Shown piece by piece: positions 46,240 through 57,025 of a stretch of 64,000 nt of DNA. The translations under genes and the position numbers were made by a program. The stretch is taken from contig CAJJDN010000070.1 in the NCBI GenBank assembly GCA_905182985.1, positions 15,673 through 79,672 of the forward strand, in the 5' to 3' direction. Source of the stretch: Paramecium sonneborni (taxonomy: Eukaryota > Ciliophora > Oligohymenophorea > Peniculida > Parameciidae). Under the pieces are notes generated by a model. The model was given only the letters and a program-made list of their open reading frames with translations. It ran no database searches and was not told the DNA's origin. The first letter of the stretch is position 1. Each line of letters begins with the position of its first letter.

Positions 46240-47715
46240 ATGAATAAATATACTCTAAGATTCAATAATGAAAATCTAGAATAATAGTATTTTGCAGATC
46301 AATTTAATGAACTCTTTAAATTTTATACTTGGGCTTGCATCATTGGAACAATAAGTGCAATTGTTGTTTTTTGTATGGAATTTTTACAACCATTTGGATT
46401 TGGATAATTAAAATATGTATTAGGAATTGTTCCAATTAGCTTTTTCATTAGTTTTAAGATTGTTTAGAAATACCCTGAATAATTTAATATAATTCTGGCT
46501 TGTACAAACTTTTTACTAGGTGTTATGATTTACTTTTTATTATTTGTCTTTGCTAATTCTAATGTTCTATTTCTAGCTGGGTAAACTGTTGCAATGGTAT
46601 AATATAGTTTATTAATTGGATCAAATATCATAGCCAATTTTTCAATTTTATTGATAAATTAAATTGGACTTATGATTATGTGTACTTATGTTTAGGAATT
46701 CTTTAATTCAATACAATTGATGTTTATTTTAGCTTTATTGCTTGTTTTAAAATCAATTTGGATTAATGAAAAAATGAAACGACTCTTTTTCCTTCTCAAA
46801 ACTGAAGATTTTTAATTATAATAATCTTTAGATAATGTATTTCAATTTAAAATTGTTCAATGTTCATTTAATGAGAAAACTAATGCATTTCAAGTTCTAC
46901 ATGTAAATAAATAAGCAACTAAATTAATTAAAAATTAAGAAGATTTTACATAATTTATAAGACATTATAAAATAGTTTCATTTTAATAATAAAAAGCAGC
47001 TAATTCGGAATCTGAGTAAACTGTAAGTGCTTTTGCTTTATTAAAATAGACTTTAGAATAGTTTTTATTTAAAGTAATCCAGTAAAATATTAGTGTAAGA
47101 TCTGCTGAGATTTCATCTGATAAATTTAAAAGGATTTATAGAGTTTCTCTATAAAATAGTTTAAATAATGGAAATTCTAGAATAATTATTCTATTATAAG
47201 AAGATACTTAATGCAAAACAATGATACAACTAAAAAAAAAAAATATTCGATATAAATTTTTGAATCATCATTTATCTAATTGTTTTGATTACACTCGATT
47301 ATCATTAGGATATTTGAAATCGTTATTGAATTAATAATAATTTGTAAATAGAAATTAGTAATTAATCTTAAAAAGGGCAGTTTAATTTCTTTATAAAACT
47401 ACATTTGGATATTATAATATGAAATTATTTCTAGGAACAATAAAATTTGGATAGTTGAAGTAATTTCATTTTTCATAAATATATAATGATATTCAACAAA
47501 TGTGGGGAATTTATGATCCTAAATAGGAAATATAAATTTATTTTAAAGATAGTTAAAGTTATTGTAATACAAATTATGCATTAATTCTTTAATTGATTTT
47601 AAATTTAATTGTTTCAAATCTTAGTTAATTAGATTGTTAACGAATTTTCGTTTCAGTAATATATTATTATAATATTATCAGACTACTTAAAAATAAATAG
47701 AAGGAGTTTCAGTGA
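46240..47715 (+). CDS. Multi-pass membrane protein with histidine-kinase-like C-terminal region, 491 aa
   Basis: A single frame of 492 codons. After MNKYTLRFNNENLEQQ come about six hydrophobic helices (WACIIGTISAIVVFCMEFL, VLGIVPISFFISFKIV, FLLGVMIYFLLFVFANS, FILALLLVLKSIW). The cytosolic half has a PAS-like stretch and, near residue 440, YALILQLILNLIVSNLSQL, which resembles the N-box of histidine-kinase ATPase domains although the key Asn/Asp pattern is degenerate. It is followed by FVSVIYYYN. An upstream His-box is not clear. It ends at a TGA just before a stretch that is open in two frames, so further exons are possible. The function is inferred weakly. Confidence 0.5.
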
Positions 47716-47997
47716 TTAGTTGTTTGATGACATTTAAATTGGAATTCAATTAATTCAGACAAATTGAAACAAGAGAATAGAGATATTAGAATATAATATT
47801 AGAGAAGGTGAATAAGAAAATTTTATAAGAAATATGTTTAACTTAGATGATGCGCATAATTAAAAATAAAAATGAGAAATTGATTGAGTTTAATATAATA
47901 TAGAACCTAAATGAATTTAAATTGAACCTCGAAAATACAAATTAATTAAATACTATTTCGAATATTTGAGAATTAATATTATATAAATAAAATAATA
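47716..47997. other. Possible missing 3' exons of the membrane protein gene
   Basis: One frame reads QLFDDIQIGIQLIQTN and another MTFKLEFNQFRQIETREQ up to about 47970. Both look coding-like but no consistent splice joins them to the upstream gene. Unresolved. Confidence 0.3.
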
Positions 47998-48461
47998 ATG
48001 TAAAAATATTGTATTGATAAAAATAAATTCATTTGGATTTTAATAGCTTAGTATGTAAAGGATCAATAATTATTTAATAAAGAAATAGGATTAAATGAAG
48101 ATTGTATCTATGCATTAGTTAATCCAGAATATATACTTAAAGATGATTATTCTAGTTGGTTTCATTATAAGCATGTCTAATTGCTATCTATAGAATGCTA
48201 AAATAGAATGCTAAAGGAAAAAGAATATAAAATTTCATCATAATTCTTAAGAGATTTACATTATTTATTGACTCCTGAAAGTTAAAGACATGATATTAGT
48301 TTGGAATAGATAACATTTTAACTTAAAAAATGTTATGTGTATTTCTTTCTCCAGTAACTGAGGAATAATAAAATTGTTTTGAATTGGATGATTTAACAAA
48401 TCTATACCAATATTGTAATATTCCTTAGATGATCAAGTATTATAAAATGATAAAGATGTGA
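47998..48461 (+). CDS. Hypothetical protein, 146 aa
   Basis: Starts MQKYCIDKNKFIWILIAQYV and continues LNEDCIYALVNPEYILKDDY and SSWFHYKHVQLLSIECQNRM. A 23-nt intron near 48330-48352 (GTT...CAG) joins the second exon, LTEEQQNCFELDDLTNLYQY, ending at TGA 48459-48461; the total is 147 codons. Composition is convincingly coding. No family was recognised. Confidence 0.5.
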
Positions 48462-48589
48462 GAGGATCTGTTTATAATTAAATAGCACTTAAAAAGTTTA
48501 AGTGAATATATATATCTATCTATATAGTAAATATATTTACTGAATAATGGTCATGGTATAATATTTGGATATATTATATTATAACATTA

Positions 48590-49715
48590 ATGAGTATAAG
48601 CAAAGGAGTTTAGATAACAATATTTACATTTATGGTTCCAATAATAAAGAATGAATGGCACATATCTTATTCATTAAATTCATTATAAGCAAATTTTGTT
48701 TTGATAAACTCATTTTTTAAATAATTAAGGTAGCATATTTAGTATATTTAATATTATCAGATTAATTGGCTGATATAGTATAAAGAAGAAAACCATTTTT
48801 GATTAATTCATTTTTACAAGTTTATTATCTTTGAGAACATTAACTTTTTGGTGTTGTTTTACCAGTTTTCTAGACTATTTTTATTAGTAAATCTTGCTTA
48901 AGGGAGGGTCTCAGATTTGCAATATTATATGATTAAAAAGGAATAAATTATTGATTAGATGAATCAATCTAATGGATATCTTTTCCTATTTTGATAATGA
49001 AATAAAATATCAAATTATCAAATAGGGATTATATTATGAATAGAATTTAAAAAAAATATAACAATAATGTATCTAATATCATTATTTCTAAGATTCAATT
49101 ATGGCAATATTTGATAATAATTGATTCTTTTTTACTATTTTAATTTTTTTCAACTGAAACATATTATTATTTGTTTAATATGGAATTATACTTTTATTAT
49201 TATATATTTTATTGCATATCGAATCAACTTAAACTGAAAGAGAAAAAATGATTTAATTAGTTATTTCATGTATTAGCAACATTTTAGGAGCAGTAGCAGC
49301 TGCTTTCTTTATTTGATTAAAAGGATTCTCTGGAAAAAACTATTTAATAATATTCTTTCTATCAAAAGCTACAGCAATATTAATGTCATTTTATGATATA
49401 GAATATCATTTCAGATATTGGGCAACTTTTTCTAAGTTTTACTTATCAATGAAATTCATTTTCTAGTATCAAAATGAAATTAATTTAGATTTTAATATAA
49501 GGCTGAAGTTATACCCAAGTAAAAATGGAACATTAGTAGTATGAATGGCTCATGAAATTAGTAGATTAAGAGAAGTAATCATACTATTGATATGTATGTA
49601 CATGAATATTTAAAAATTAAGAAGACCATTTGTATTATTTTCAGTTCTCTATATTATTACGTCATTTTAGAATTGATTCTTACCTTTTGAGACATTAGTA
49701 AAAGAATTGGAATGA
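48590..49715 (+). pseudogene. Major facilitator superfamily transporter pseudogene
   Basis: Recognisable MFS pieces occur in order but in different frames: MSISKGVQITIFTFMVPIIK with EWHISYSLNSLQ (N-terminal helices), LADIVQRRKPFLINSFLQ (motif A, loop 2-3), then SNILGAVAAAFFI-TGA-LKGFSGKN (second-half helix), and YPSKNGTLVV-TGA-MAHEISRLREVI (the EVYPT/R region before the last helices). Resembles organic-ion/SV2-type transporters. At least two in-frame TGA codons and several frameshifts not explained by intron-like segments indicate decay. It ends just upstream of cytidine deaminase. Confidence 0.6.
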
Positions 49716-49736
49716 CTATATAAATAAATATTATTT

Positions 49737-50222
49737 ATGGAAATTACAGAAGATCAACTTATTCAAGAAGCACTGAAAGCCAAAGAAAGAGCATATTGTC
49801 CATATTCTAATTTTAGAGTAGGATGCTCTTTACTCACTAAAAATAACAAATTATACACAGGATGTAACGTAGAAAATGCTAGTTATGGTCTTTGTGTTTG
49901 TGCTGAGAGAGTAGCAATATGTAAAGCTGTAAGCGAAGGAGACCGTCAAATTTCCACAATTGTGGTTTCATGGTACATAATTTAAATAATATTCATAGTG
50001 ATACTGATGAACCTACATTTCCTTGTGGAATGTGCAGGTAAACAATCATAGAAGTATATACAAAAATGTTATTATTAGTTTTGCTACAGTGGCAATGATA
50101 TTAAAATTATAGCTCTAGGAAAAGATCAATCAAAACCAAAATATTCAAAAGGTAGCGATGTTATACCATTTGCATTTGTTCCTAAAGATCTCAATGTAGA
50201 TCCTTAATTGGAAAAAAAATGA
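49737..50222 (+). CDS. CDA: Cytidine deaminase, 145 aa
   Basis: Converts cytidine/deoxycytidine to uridine/deoxyuridine in pyrimidine salvage; cytosolic tetramer in this family. The start reads MEITEDQLIQEALKAKERAY, then CPYSNFRVGCSLL (substrate loop), NVENASYGLCVCAERVAICK (C-A-E zinc ligand and proton-shuttle Glu) and FPCGMCRQ (the two zinc Cys). Introns 49973-49998 (26 nt) and 50068-50089 (22 nt, GTT...CAG) restore the frame to 146 codons. All catalytic residues are present and the length is normal for tetrameric CDA. Confidence 0.95.
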
Positions 50223-50608
50223 CAAAATATTTAATATTTAAAAATTATTCATATTCCGTTATTCTTGTTCTTTTTTCCTTCATTTAGGTTCACATATGTT
50301 GATGTATCTTTTTGTTATTAACTTGCTTGTACTTTATGAAAAAAATGGGAATTTAAAGTAAAATATTATATATATAAATATCTTAATTAATATTTAATTC
50401 AAATTTAATTTATTTTACTTAAGGTCTTGACAAATTTTTGTTACATTATGTTTTCTGGCTTTTTTATTTTACTTCTATATTATTATATTCTCAGATTTAT
50501 TTTGTTTTTAATTAGATAGTAAGATTACATATGTAATTTATCTTCTCAATAATTGGTATTTATTTATAAGCCTCCAAAATACAATATTTAATTAATAATA
50601 AAATTCAT
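50223..50608. other. Intergenic, between CDA and ASF1
   Basis: About 385 bp, AT-rich, with only short interrupted frames. No gene or RNA was seen. It presumably holds the ASF1 promoter. Confidence 0.45.
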
Positions 50609-51240
50609 ATGGCATTTGTTAGTATTACTAATATTGTAGTTGATGATAAACCACAACCATTTACAAGTCCAATTACAATGGATATTTATTTCGATGTAAT
50701 AATTGATATAGAAGATGAAATAGAATGGACGTATGAATCTATAATTATATTAATCTTAGACTTCTTTATATAGGTTCTCCAAAAGATGAAGAACATGATT
50801 AAATATTGGATTAATTTTCTATGGGACCTTTGACAAAAGGAACTAAATAATTTACTCTTGAATCAAATCCACCTGATTGGAAAAAGATTCCATAAGAAGA
50901 ATTATTGGGTATTACTGCATTCATTTTGACTTGTTCTTATAGACATAGAGAATTCTTTAGAGTTGGATATTATGTATATAATACTTACACATCCCCTGAA
51001 AATATTGAAAACGATCCTTAAGAAGTCATTATTGAAGATATTGCTAGATAAATCTTCAATAATAAACCTCGTATAACACGATTTGAAATAGATTGGAATA
51101 ACCCAGCAAATTCTGAAGCTTAATAATAGCCAATTGAAACAAAAGCTTACATGTTTAAAGAATAATAAGATAAACAATCTACTGATGCAACAGAATATTA
51201 TGATGCCCCACATTAAATTTAAAATGTATTTGACTCTTGA
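50609..51240 (+). CDS. ASF1: ASF1 histone chaperone, 200 aa
   Basis: Binds histone H3-H4 dimers during nucleosome assembly. Typical start MAFVSITNIVVDDKPQPFTS. The immunoglobulin-like core is complete: LLYIGSPKDEEHDQILDQ, MGPLTKGTKQFTLESNPPD, ITAFILTCSYRHREFFRVGY and KPRITRFEIDWNNP, the H3-binding end. The final 35 residues are Gln/acidic-rich, as in other ASF1 tails. One 29-nt intron (50731-50759) gives 201 codons including TGA. ASF1 is conserved in all eukaryotes and single-domain, so the assignment is secure. In ciliates it may also serve nuclear development, though nothing here shows that. Confidence 0.96.
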
Positions 51241-51439
51241 TCGTATTTTAATTAAAAACTCATTAACTTTTAATAATTTTCATTAATCAACTATACAAAC
51301 TTATGCTTTCTTCTAATTAATTAAGAAATGATTGAAGTTAAATCTATTATTTAATATAAGTACTCTCTCAATAAATGATACATTATATAACATGTAATAA
51401 TATGCTAAATACTTATATAAAATATAAATATAATATAAA

Positions 51440-52176
51440 TCAACATTTACATTTTCCTTCATTTAAGTTTGCAGATTATTTCATAAGTTTTAATTAGGAT
51501 TGTTCTCCTCCTCTAAATCCAGTCTTTTATTTACAAAGGTCTAATTATATTAATTATGAAATTTAACCTATAAATAAAGTTTCAAAACATTGATTTACAT
51601 TTTCTGGTAAATGAGCTGATATTTCAAATATCTTCCATTTATTTTATTTAATAAATAATTTAATATCATTTTCTGATACTTATCTACAACTTGGATTTTT
51701 TTACACTAAATCTAATTTGTTTCCTATAATTATTATTTGAATATCTCCATCTCCATGATGTTTTAATTCTTATATCCAAAGTTATAATTTTTCAAGACTT
51801 GTTTTATTGGTTAAATCAAAAATTGCTAAGGCTCCAACTACTTTTCTAAAATGACTTTATTTGTCAATAATATATTTTCTACCTATTAGTAAGAGAACGA
51901 TATCTTTCTTGTCCAGCTTCCTATAATCATTCAGTACCTGTATCCCAAATTTGGGCTTTTATTCTTGATCCATCAGAAAGTGTGATAAATTTTGTTTCAA
52001 ATTCTACACCTATTGTTGGAGCAGTTTTCTTTGGTATCGTTCCCTTTAAATAATTTTGCCAAATACAAGTTTTGCCAACATCACATTCCCCTACTAAAGC
52101 AACTTTATTAGCAGTATTTAACTTATTTACTTTTAAAAGAATAATCACATTCTTCTTCTTTTATCTCTTTTTGCAT
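51440..52176 (-). CDS. Rab-family small GTPase, 219 aa
   Basis: Membrane-traffic GTPase. Motifs: P-loop VGECDVGKT, switch I Thr in APTIGVEF, switch II WDTAGQERYRSLT, guanine motif GNKLDL and EISAH in place of the usual SAK. The C terminus ends LNEGKCKC, a C-x-C geranylgeranylation signal of Rabs. Introns 52103-52130, 51917-51937 and 51855-51882 (28, 21 and 28 nt) are all needed and give 220 codons. Start ATG 52176 (MQKEIKEEECDYSF). The specific Rab class cannot be named by eye. A truncated copy (53068-53350) arises from the assembly duplication and should not be counted as a second gene. Confidence 0.9.
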
Positions 52177-53066
52177 AATTAAATAATTTAGTTTTTATTA
52201 TCAATTAAAAACAAAATAAATTTTTTTATAGAAATCAATAGTTGTATTCATTCTTTTTACTACTCTCATAAATAATTTATTTATTATATGTCATAAGAGA
52301 TTTCTCCAAAATAATAGAAAATTCTTTAAGAAGAATTATAAGAACAAATTAATTAGCCTTAAATTGAAGCATAAAATCATGAGGAATAATAATTGAAAGA
52401 GAATATTTAAGAAAAAGTAGATAATTAAGAATAGTAGGATAAGTAAATAAAAGCAGAATAATAAGTTGAATAAGATATAGAAGAGAAGAATAATAAATAA
52501 AAATAATAACAAACCTCTTCAATTCAAGAAAGTACTATTTAAAAAGAAACTTAATAAGAGAATACTTAAAATGAAAAAAAAGATCAAGAAAATTAAGTAA
52601 AAGATAATGAAGAAAAATAAGTATTAAATGAAAAAACTCCAGAAACAATTTCATCAAATTTGGATAATTTATTCTTAAAAGCAGATCATACTTTCCCAGT
52701 ACTTTTATTGATTAATTTTTAGATTGAAATAAAAGTATCTGATCCTATTCAAAAAGTAGGAAGTATTTCAAATTATGTAGTCTATACTATAAAAGGTAAA
52801 GATTGTTTTGGATAATTTGAAACATAAAGAAGATTTAATGATTTCTACATGATTAGAGAATTACTCTTAGCAAAATGGCCTGGATAATATATACCACCAA
52901 TTCCTGAGAAATCTGTAAATGCAGGTTCAGATATAATTTTAGAAAGGACAAGATTACTTAACATCTTTTGTATGAAAATGATGTAGATTAAACATCTTTA
53001 TTATTCTGAAGAATTTTATGATATATTTTTAAGATCAACTAATCAAGAGATTAGCAAAGTATTTTG
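51894..53066. repeat. First copy of an apparently exact 1173-bp direct duplication (likely artefact)
   Basis: Appears identical to 53068-54240 with a single N at 53067 between. It holds the 5' part of the Rab gene (complete through this copy) and a truncated PX gene starting at 52288. Confidence 0.95.
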
Positions 53067-53067
53067 N

Positions 53068-54240
53068 AGAACGATATCTTTCTTGTCCAGCTTCCTATAA
53101 TCATTCAGTACCTGTATCCCAAATTTGGGCTTTTATTCTTGATCCATCAGAAAGTGTGATAAATTTTGTTTCAAATTCTACACCTATTGTTGGAGCAGTT
53201 TTCTTTGGTATCGTTCCCTTTAAATAATTTTGCCAAATACAAGTTTTGCCAACATCACATTCCCCTACTAAAGCAACTTTATTAGCAGTATTTAACTTAT
53301 TTACTTTTAAAAGAATAATCACATTCTTCTTCTTTTATCTCTTTTTGCATAATTAAATAATTTAGTTTTTATTATCAATTAAAAACAAAATAAATTTTTT
53401 TATAGAAATCAATAGTTGTATTCATTCTTTTTACTACTCTCATAAATAATTTATTTATTATATGTCATAAGAGATTTCTCCAAAATAATAGAAAATTCTT
53501 TAAGAAGAATTATAAGAACAAATTAATTAGCCTTAAATTGAAGCATAAAATCATGAGGAATAATAATTGAAAGAGAATATTTAAGAAAAAGTAGATAATT
53601 AAGAATAGTAGGATAAGTAAATAAAAGCAGAATAATAAGTTGAATAAGATATAGAAGAGAAGAATAATAAATAAAAATAATAACAAACCTCTTCAATTCA
53701 AGAAAGTACTATTTAAAAAGAAACTTAATAAGAGAATACTTAAAATGAAAAAAAAGATCAAGAAAATTAAGTAAAAGATAATGAAGAAAAATAAGTATTA
53801 AATGAAAAAACTCCAGAAACAATTTCATCAAATTTGGATAATTTATTCTTAAAAGCAGATCATACTTTCCCAGTACTTTTATTGATTAATTTTTAGATTG
53901 AAATAAAAGTATCTGATCCTATTCAAAAAGTAGGAAGTATTTCAAATTATGTAGTCTATACTATAAAAGGTAAAGATTGTTTTGGATAATTTGAAACATA
54001 AAGAAGATTTAATGATTTCTACATGATTAGAGAATTACTCTTAGCAAAATGGCCTGGATAATATATACCACCAATTCCTGAGAAATCTGTAAATGCAGGT
54101 TCAGATATAATTTTAGAAAGGACAAGATTACTTAACATCTTTTGTATGAAAATGATGTAGATTAAACATCTTTATTATTCTGAAGAATTTTATGATATAT
54201 TTTTAAGATCAACTAATCAAGAGATTAGCAAAGTATTTTG
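53068..54240. repeat. Second copy of the 1173-bp duplication
   Basis: Holds a truncated Rab gene and the 5' part of the complete PX gene. It continues into unique sequence at 54241, inside the first PX-gene intron. Confidence 0.95.
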
Positions 54241-55122
54241 ATTCATATTACTATATCATAGTAAATAGCATAGATTCCTAAATAAAATGTATTTGCTTAC
54301 ACAGAAAGATATAAATAAGCATTTCAAATAACTGAAATCAAAGAAATCTCACCTGAAATGATTAAAAAAATGAGTGGAGTTTAATCCTTTTTAAAATTAT
54401 CATAAAATTCTCTAACAAAATTATTAGATTAAGCTAAATCTATAAGTTAAAGCAGAAAACAATTAAAAGAAATGTTTTTTACAATTTTTGGATTAAATAT
54501 GATTGAATATGAAAAGTAGACACTTTAAGAAGTGGTACCATAAAATAAGTTAATTTTTGCAAACACTGCTAATACAGAAATTTTAGAATTAGCTAAAAAA
54601 ATTGTAATTATATATCACTTAATATAGAGAGATCCAAATAATAATTCTCTTGATAAAATATAAGATTTAATTTCTACTGAATAAAGAGATATTGAAGCAT
54701 TTTTATAGGCTTTTTAAACTAGAGATTCTGTGATGCAATCAAAATAAAAGGCAGAATAAAAGTTAAGTGAAGAATAATCTGATTTATACAAAATTATGAA
54801 AGGAAATTCAACTATGAAAGGTTCTTTTAGTAAATTAAGTTTAGAAGAATAAAAATAAAAATTAGAACTTCAATTAAATGAAGTAATTATTATTATTCTA
54901 CTCTTTTAGACACAAAAAGAAGTTGATTAATATAAATTATTATTTTAATTAGTAACAGATGTTTTAACTTCGTATACAATTGATAAATTTAAGAAAGACA
55001 AACATTAAGCTTATAATACTATATTAGCAGATTTAGCTTAATGTGAATTACAATATTTAGAAATTCAATAATAATTTTGGTCTAAAATAGAATAGGTAAT
55101 AAAATAAAATTAAGAACCTTGA
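53462..55122 (+). CDS. PX-domain sorting nexin (PX-BAR type), 526 aa
   Basis: The N-terminal about 130 residues are a Gln/Glu/Lys-rich disordered tract. A PX phosphoinositide-binding domain follows: IEIKVSDPIQKVGSISNYVV, then QRRFNDFYMIRELL (R-R-F basic motif), WPGQYIPPIPEK (PxxP loop) and the arginine in LERTRLLNIF. The C-terminal about 300 residues are helical (KSISQSRKQLKEMF, LDKIQDLISTEQRDIEAFL), consistent with a BAR dimerisation domain. Introns 54233-54261, 54604-54627 and 54883-54909 give 527 codons. It should act on endosomal membranes. It is divergent from the Rab gene, with 111 bp between the start codons in either copy. Confidence 0.85.
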
Positions 55123-55162
55123 AATAAATTATTCATAAAAAAATGTTTTAATAAGTTACAAA

Positions 55163-55853
55163 TCATTAAGATTTCTACTTTCCACTTACTTTCTTTTCTT
55201 AAAATTAGAACAATTCTTTTTATACTCTTAAGCAGAACATTGAAGATAATAAATATACAATTCCTGCTCCATTTGAAATAATATCATATTTTTCTGTTAG
55301 ACTTATTGTAATTTAGAGCATAGATTCTAAAATATGTAACTTTAATTGTAAAGGACTCAAAGTTGTGCCATTCTTATTTTTAATCATTTGATATAAATGA
55401 TAAATAAAAACTAAACTTTATGTATATTATGTTGCCTGACAGAGAAATCTTATTGAGTCATCTGTCATTTATTATACAAAATATGAATATTGTACCATTA
55501 TAGTAAATTAATACACAATCTAAGCAAATTGTTTTTCATAAAGTAATACTCCAATTTGAAAAATTATTCCAATTATCAAATGACCCATAATAAATTCATC
55601 AGATGAATACTTAATTTTCTTAAACAATATATAAAATGACAAAATAAGACAAGTCTTTAATATCATTGTTGGTCCTAAATTATATATAATTAAAAATACC
55701 TATCTGATTAAAAAAGGATGATTATTTCTTATATGTTCTAAAACAAAAATAAAAGTAATGGATGAGTTAAAATCCTAAAATTAGTTAAACACCTAAGAAT
55801 TTTAGTTTATTATTTGATTCAAGGTCTTAAAAAATAGAAATGTGGGGCTCCAT
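55163..55853 (-). CDS. Multi-pass membrane protein, possibly PQ-loop type, 221 aa
   Basis: Begins MEPHISIFQDLESNNKLKFL, with six or seven hydrophobic segments (LILGFQLIHYFYFCF, MILKTCLILSFYILF, FIMGHLIIGIIFQIGVLLY, YTQSLVFIYHLYQMI). The loop KNKNGTTLSPLQLKLHILES and the final helix pair resemble PQ-loop/MPDU1-like transporters, but the defining Pro-Gln pairs are not clear. The tail is basic (EKKVSGKQKSQ). One 25-nt intron (55675-55699) is present and the exons sum to 222 codons. It converges on the sorting nexin across 40 bp. The family assignment is tentative. Confidence 0.5.
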
Positions 55854-56387
55854 TTAATTTTTATAACTATCTAAATTAATATTATAAATGTAATTAAAAT
55901 TAATATTTTTTTATATTGACTAAAAGTATTAGTAAAACATCAGTACAATTTTATCATTAGCATATAAAAAATATCATAATATAAATAAGTTACCAAAAAG
56001 GCTCTTTAATTATGTTTAAAAATGGATTAGATAAAAATATAATTGTTCTTTGATTATAGTATCAATCGCCAATCAGTGAATTTAATATTATTTAAAGAAT
56101 TGGACTTTTATTATCACAATTTAATTAATGTATTACTGAACCTAAAGTTCTAATTATCCCACATGATATCACTTATTTCTAGAATTACGATAACAGTTAT
56201 TTGCTTATCATTAACTCACTTAAGTATTCATATATATTTGAGGTACTCTATTCAGATTTTGCTCTAATAATTGATGTAATTGTTCAATGATATGATATGT
56301 GATAATCAAATAAATTATAATCTGAACAATAAATAGATATTTAAGATTGTAGTTAATAGACATTTTAACAATAGGAAAATAATAAAA
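55854..56387. other. Region with an unassigned minus-strand coding-like tract
   Basis: Between about 56040 and 56290 a minus frame reads YEYLSELMISKQLLSQFQKQ then VISCGIIRTLGSVIHQLN and LNSLIGD before TGA, then continues YYNQRTIIFLSNPFLN. It looks like a protein with one internal TGA and no clear start, so it may be a decayed gene or an exon of an unresolved model. Confidence 0.3.
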
Positions 56388-56690
56388 TCATTTGTTTTTT
56401 CCACTAATTAGATTGAAAAGATTTCTTTAGCTAAACATTGTTCTATAAGCAGTGTTATAATCATGTTCAAATGGTAAAATTTTTTCTTTTTTTAAAGGAG
56501 GTAGAGTTTTGATTCTACTTTTAGACCCTATTGGACTAGATGTTCCAATCCTTAAATTGGCATAATTCTTTGTATTCATTTCTGTAATTACTACTCTTTA
56601 TGAAGGGTAACATTGAATTTCCTCAATTTTAAATTCATAATAAGCAACCAAAGAAGGTTGAGATTTTTTTCTATGTTATTATAAAAACAT
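56388..56690 (-). CDS. Small hypothetical protein, 100 aa
   Basis: Reads MFLQQHRKKSQPSLVAYYEF, then YPSQRVVITEMNTKNYANL and IGSKSRIKTLPPLKKEK, ending NLISGKNK and TGA. The frame is also open upstream of the ATG, so it may be the 3' part of a longer gene, perhaps together with the coiled-coil ORF at 56778-56992 through an unresolved intron. No domain was recognised. Confidence 0.45.
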
Positions 56691-56777
56691 TAAAAAATTG
56701 AATAAAAATTTTGTTGGGATTTTCGATTGATTAAGTTAATAATATGAATGAATTACATATGAAGTGAAATTGAATAT

Positions 56778-56992
56778 TCAACTCTCTTCATTTTGTTTTC
56801 CCAATATTTCATTAATTCGATTTTATAGAATTCTTTTTTCTAGGATAGATTCTGATAATTCACAATTAACTTTTTCATATTCTTATTATATGATTTAATA
56901 TTGCTATTTAAATAAGAGAGTATATTTACTTTCATGAGAATGGCATATTTCTTTTTTAATTCTTTGTACTTAGTTTCATTATAAGTGTCCAT
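56778..56992 (-). CDS. Small coiled-coil ORF, 62 aa
   Basis: Begins MDTYNETKYKELKKKYAILM. A 26-nt intron (56904-56929) leads to QYQIIQQEYEKVNCELSESI and then GKQNEES and TGA. Strong heptad character. The intron and composition argue that it is translated. The start lies 33 bp from the divergent start at 57026. It may be the 5' end of a gene continuing at 56690. Confidence 0.45.
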
Positions 56993-57025
56993 AGTATAAT
57001 AAAATATTAATAATAATTAATTATT

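Noticed and set aside
53101..53322. Second Rab GTPase gene
   Set aside because: Appears identical to 51927-52148 and cut by the N at 53067; explained by the false duplication.
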